DNA of 15,250 bases from positions 1 through 15,250 of the forward strand of contig SFIW01000050.1 in the NCBI GenBank assembly GCA_004556055.1. Direction: 5' to 3'. The first letter of the stretch is position 1. Every line of letters begins with the position of its first letter. Below are positions 13,542 to 15,250 of the stretch, one piece after another. Made by a program: the position numbers and the translations under genes. The notes under the pieces are model-generated. The model saw only the letters and a list, made by a program, of their open reading frames with translations. It did no database searches and was not told the DNA's origin. This DNA comes from Planctomycetaceae bacterium. GTDB lineage: Bacteria > Planctomycetota > Planctomycetia > Pirellulales > Thermoguttaceae.

Positions 13542-15179
13542 ATGTCTCCGATTCGCATTGAATTATATGACTCGACGCTTAGAGATGGCGCCCAGACTGA
13601 AGGCGTTACGTTTTCCTTAAACGACAAGCTCGTCGCGACGTCGCGCCTCGACGACCTGGGGATTGATTATGTTGAAGGAGGATATCCCGCCTCGAATGAG
13701 AAAGACAAGTCTTATTTTGAGCAAATTGGGAAAACCCGCCTTCAGTCGGCGCAAGTTTGCGCTTTCGGAATGACAAGACGGAAGGGGATGCGCACGGATC
13801 AAGACGCCGGTTTAGGGGCGCTTGTCGGCAGTAGCGCGCCGATCTTGACGATCGTTGGGAAATCGTCCCTCTTTCAGGCGCGCGAGGCCCTTTGCGTAAC
13901 GCCAGAAGAAAACCTTGCGATGATTGAAGAAACAATTCGTTTTGCCGTTGAGTCCGGCAAGAGAGTCTTCTATGACGCAGAGCACTTTTTCGACGGCTGG
14001 AAAGACAACGCCGAGTACGCGCTCGAAACCTTGCGCGCGGCGTTCAAGGCGGGCGCTGGAACGATAACGCTGTGCGATACGAACGGCGGTTCGACTCCTG
14101 AAGAGGTTTCCGAAGGCGTCAAGCAGGCGCTTTCCGCGTTAAATGAAATCGCGCAGTCTACGGGCGTTTCGCCCAAGTTGGGGATCCATGCGCATAACGA
14201 CTGCGGTTTGGCCGTTGCGAATTCTCTTGCCGCCGTCGACGCGGGCGCCACATTGGTGCAGGGCACGATGAACGGTCTAGGAGAGCGCTGCGGCAATGCG
14301 GATCTTCTTGTCGTCGCGGCGAATTTGGCGCTCAAAAAAGGCGGACGTTACGACCTCCTGCGTCCCCATTCCATCGAACGTTTGACAGAATTTTCGCGCT
14401 TCTTTTACGAGTTGACCAACGTCAACCCGAATATCAGACAACCTTTTGTAGGAAAGAGCGCGTTTGCCCACAAAGGTGGGATGCATGTGAGCGGGATTAA
14501 CCGTTGCACCGCGTCCTATGAGCATATCGATCCTTCGGTGGTTGGCAACGAGCGTCGTATTCTTGTGAGCGAATTATCCGGCAAGTCGAATATTCTTGCT
14601 TGCGCTAAGAAATATCATCTTGAAGATCAAGGCGCGTTAGATTCTGACACGATCAAGAAGATACTTGACGCGGTTTCCGCAAAGGAAAGCCAAGGGTATC
14701 AGTACGAGGCCGCCGACGGATCGTTCAAACTTCTGGTTCGCAAGATCAAGGGAGAATTTCGTCCAAGCTTCAAGCGGATCAATTACCAAACAAGCGTTGT
14801 GGTGACCGTCGTAAACGAGAGCTTAACGACGAACTCAACCGTCGCAACGGTCAAGTTAAGCGTAGGACGGCGCGGTGAAATACGCCATGTCGTCGCCGAA
14901 GGGGACGGTCCTGTCGACGCGTTGAATAACGCTTTGCGCAAGGCGCTACAACCTATTTATCCAGAACTTGGCGAAATGAAGTTGGTCGATTATAAAGTTC
15001 GCGTATTAAATTCAGACGCCGCAACTGCAGCAACGACAAGAGTAATCATCGAAAGTAAAGATAGCGAGGAACGGTGGGGTACCGTTGGAGTTAGCGAGAA
15101 TGTAGTGGAAGCGAGTTGGATCGCTCTCTGCGACAGTATCGAATATAAGCTCTCTAAAGTTTTGATAGATAAAGACTAA
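13542..15179 (+). CDS. cimA: (R)-citramalate synthase
   Basis: Condenses pyruvate with acetyl-CoA to (R)-citramalate, opening the threonine-independent route to 2-oxobutyrate and isoleucine. The 545-residue protein has the HMGL-like barrel with DSTLRDGAQ (10-18; R14, D15), the DTNGGSTPEEV segment (179-189), the metal-binding HAHND (H216, H218) and GLGERCGNADL (245-255). The KGGMHVSG linker segment and a C-terminal LeuA-type regulatory domain (about 390-545) follow. The GVTFSLNDKL start of the barrel, DTNGG in place of the isopropylmalate-synthase pattern, and the overall length favour CimA of the TIGR00977 type over LeuA. AAGAGGG stands 5 bases before the ATG. It is co-directional with lysC, 169 bases downstream, and ends at a clear terminator. 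Isoleucine feedback at the C-terminal domain is expected for the family. Confidence 0.93.
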   Translation: MSPIRIELYDSTLRDGAQTEGVTFSLNDKLVATSRLDDLGIDYVEGGYPASNEKDKSYFEQIGKTRLQSAQVCAFGMTRRKGMRTDQDAGLGALVGSSAPILTIVGKSSLFQAREALCVTPEENLAMIEETIRFAVESGKRVFYDAEHFFDGWKDNAEYALETLRAAFKAGAGTITLCDTNGGSTPEEVSEGVKQALSALNEIAQSTGVSPKLGIHAHNDCGLAVANSLAAVDAGATLVQGTMNGLGERCGNADLLVVAANLALKKGGRYDLLRPHSIERLTEFSRFFYELTNVNPNIRQPFVGKSAFAHKGGMHVSGINRCTASYEHIDPSVVGNERRILVSELSGKSNILACAKKYHLEDQGALDSDTIKKILDAVSAKESQGYQYEAADGSFKLLVRKIKGEFRPSFKRINYQTSVVVTVVNESLTTNSTVATVKLSVGRRGEIRHVVAEGDGPVDALNNALRKALQPIYPELGEMKLVDYKVRVLNSDAATAATTRVIIESKDSEERWGTVGVSENVVEASWIALCDSIEYKLSKVLIDKD

Positions 15180-15197
15180 GCTCTTTTTTCATTCAAG

Positions 15198-15236
15198 AAC
15201 ATGGACGAGTATCGAAGGCGAGTCCATGTTTTTTAT
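15198..15236 (+). terminator. Intrinsic terminator of cimA
   Basis: AACATGGAC (15198-15206) pairs perfectly with GTCCATGTT (15222-15230) around a 15-base loop, running into a T stretch (15229-15234). It sits 18 bases after the cimA stop codon and ends the last unit in the window. Confidence 0.88.
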
Positions 15237-15250
15237 TGTTCTGTCAAGAA

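Overview
The window looks like chromosomal DNA from a Planctomycetota bacterium. Three observations point there. A DUF1559 pseudopilin-like protein sits beside a small transthyretin-like lipoprotein (608-2357), and a second DUF1559-related protein lies at 10477-11310. The 16S rRNA 3' end (1-35) is followed by its own terminator, with no 23S, 5S or tRNA behind it. A stand-alone GGQ release-factor-like protein of a planctomycete-like type is present at 2748-3287. Base composition is mid-range. Nothing points to a plasmid, phage, transposon or CRISPR locus. The assignment rests on recognised families and layout, not on a database search.

Layout. 1-153: 3' tail of an unlinked 16S rRNA gene with a UUCG-loop terminator. 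154-548: gene-free. 549-2491, minus strand: a complete two-gene unit with a good promoter, the DUF1559 gene, the lipoprotein gene and a strong terminator. 2748-3287, plus strand: the release-factor-like gene, convergent with the next unit and separated from it by a two-way hairpin that contains its stop codon. 3330-6808, minus strand: a consensus-like promoter, then an HMGL-like aldolase, hisS and ispH, probably one transcript. 6953-8005, plus strand: a tRNA-dihydrouridine synthase. 8258-9253: fabH. 9406-11310: gmd and a membrane-anchored DUF1559-like gene, probably co-transcribed. 11585-13372: an aspartate kinase with four ACT domains. 13542-15179: citramalate synthase, ended by a clear terminator at 15198-15236.

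How the genes fit together. Most of the window is housekeeping: translation (16S, hisS, dus, RF-like), isoprenoid synthesis by the MEP pathway (ispH), fatty-acid initiation (fabH), nucleotide-sugar synthesis for surface glycans (gmd), and entry into branched-chain and aspartate-family amino acids (lysC, cimA). lysC and cimA are adjacent and co-directional. Lysine/threonine-pathway entry and threonine-independent isoleucine synthesis may therefore be coordinated, but the 169-base gap carries structure and could separate the units. I saw no obvious new defence or mobile system. The least explained items are the HMGL-like enzyme upstream of hisS, the DUF1559-like protein lacking a pilin leader, the RF-like protein with a C-terminal extension, and several hairpin-rich intergenic stretches.
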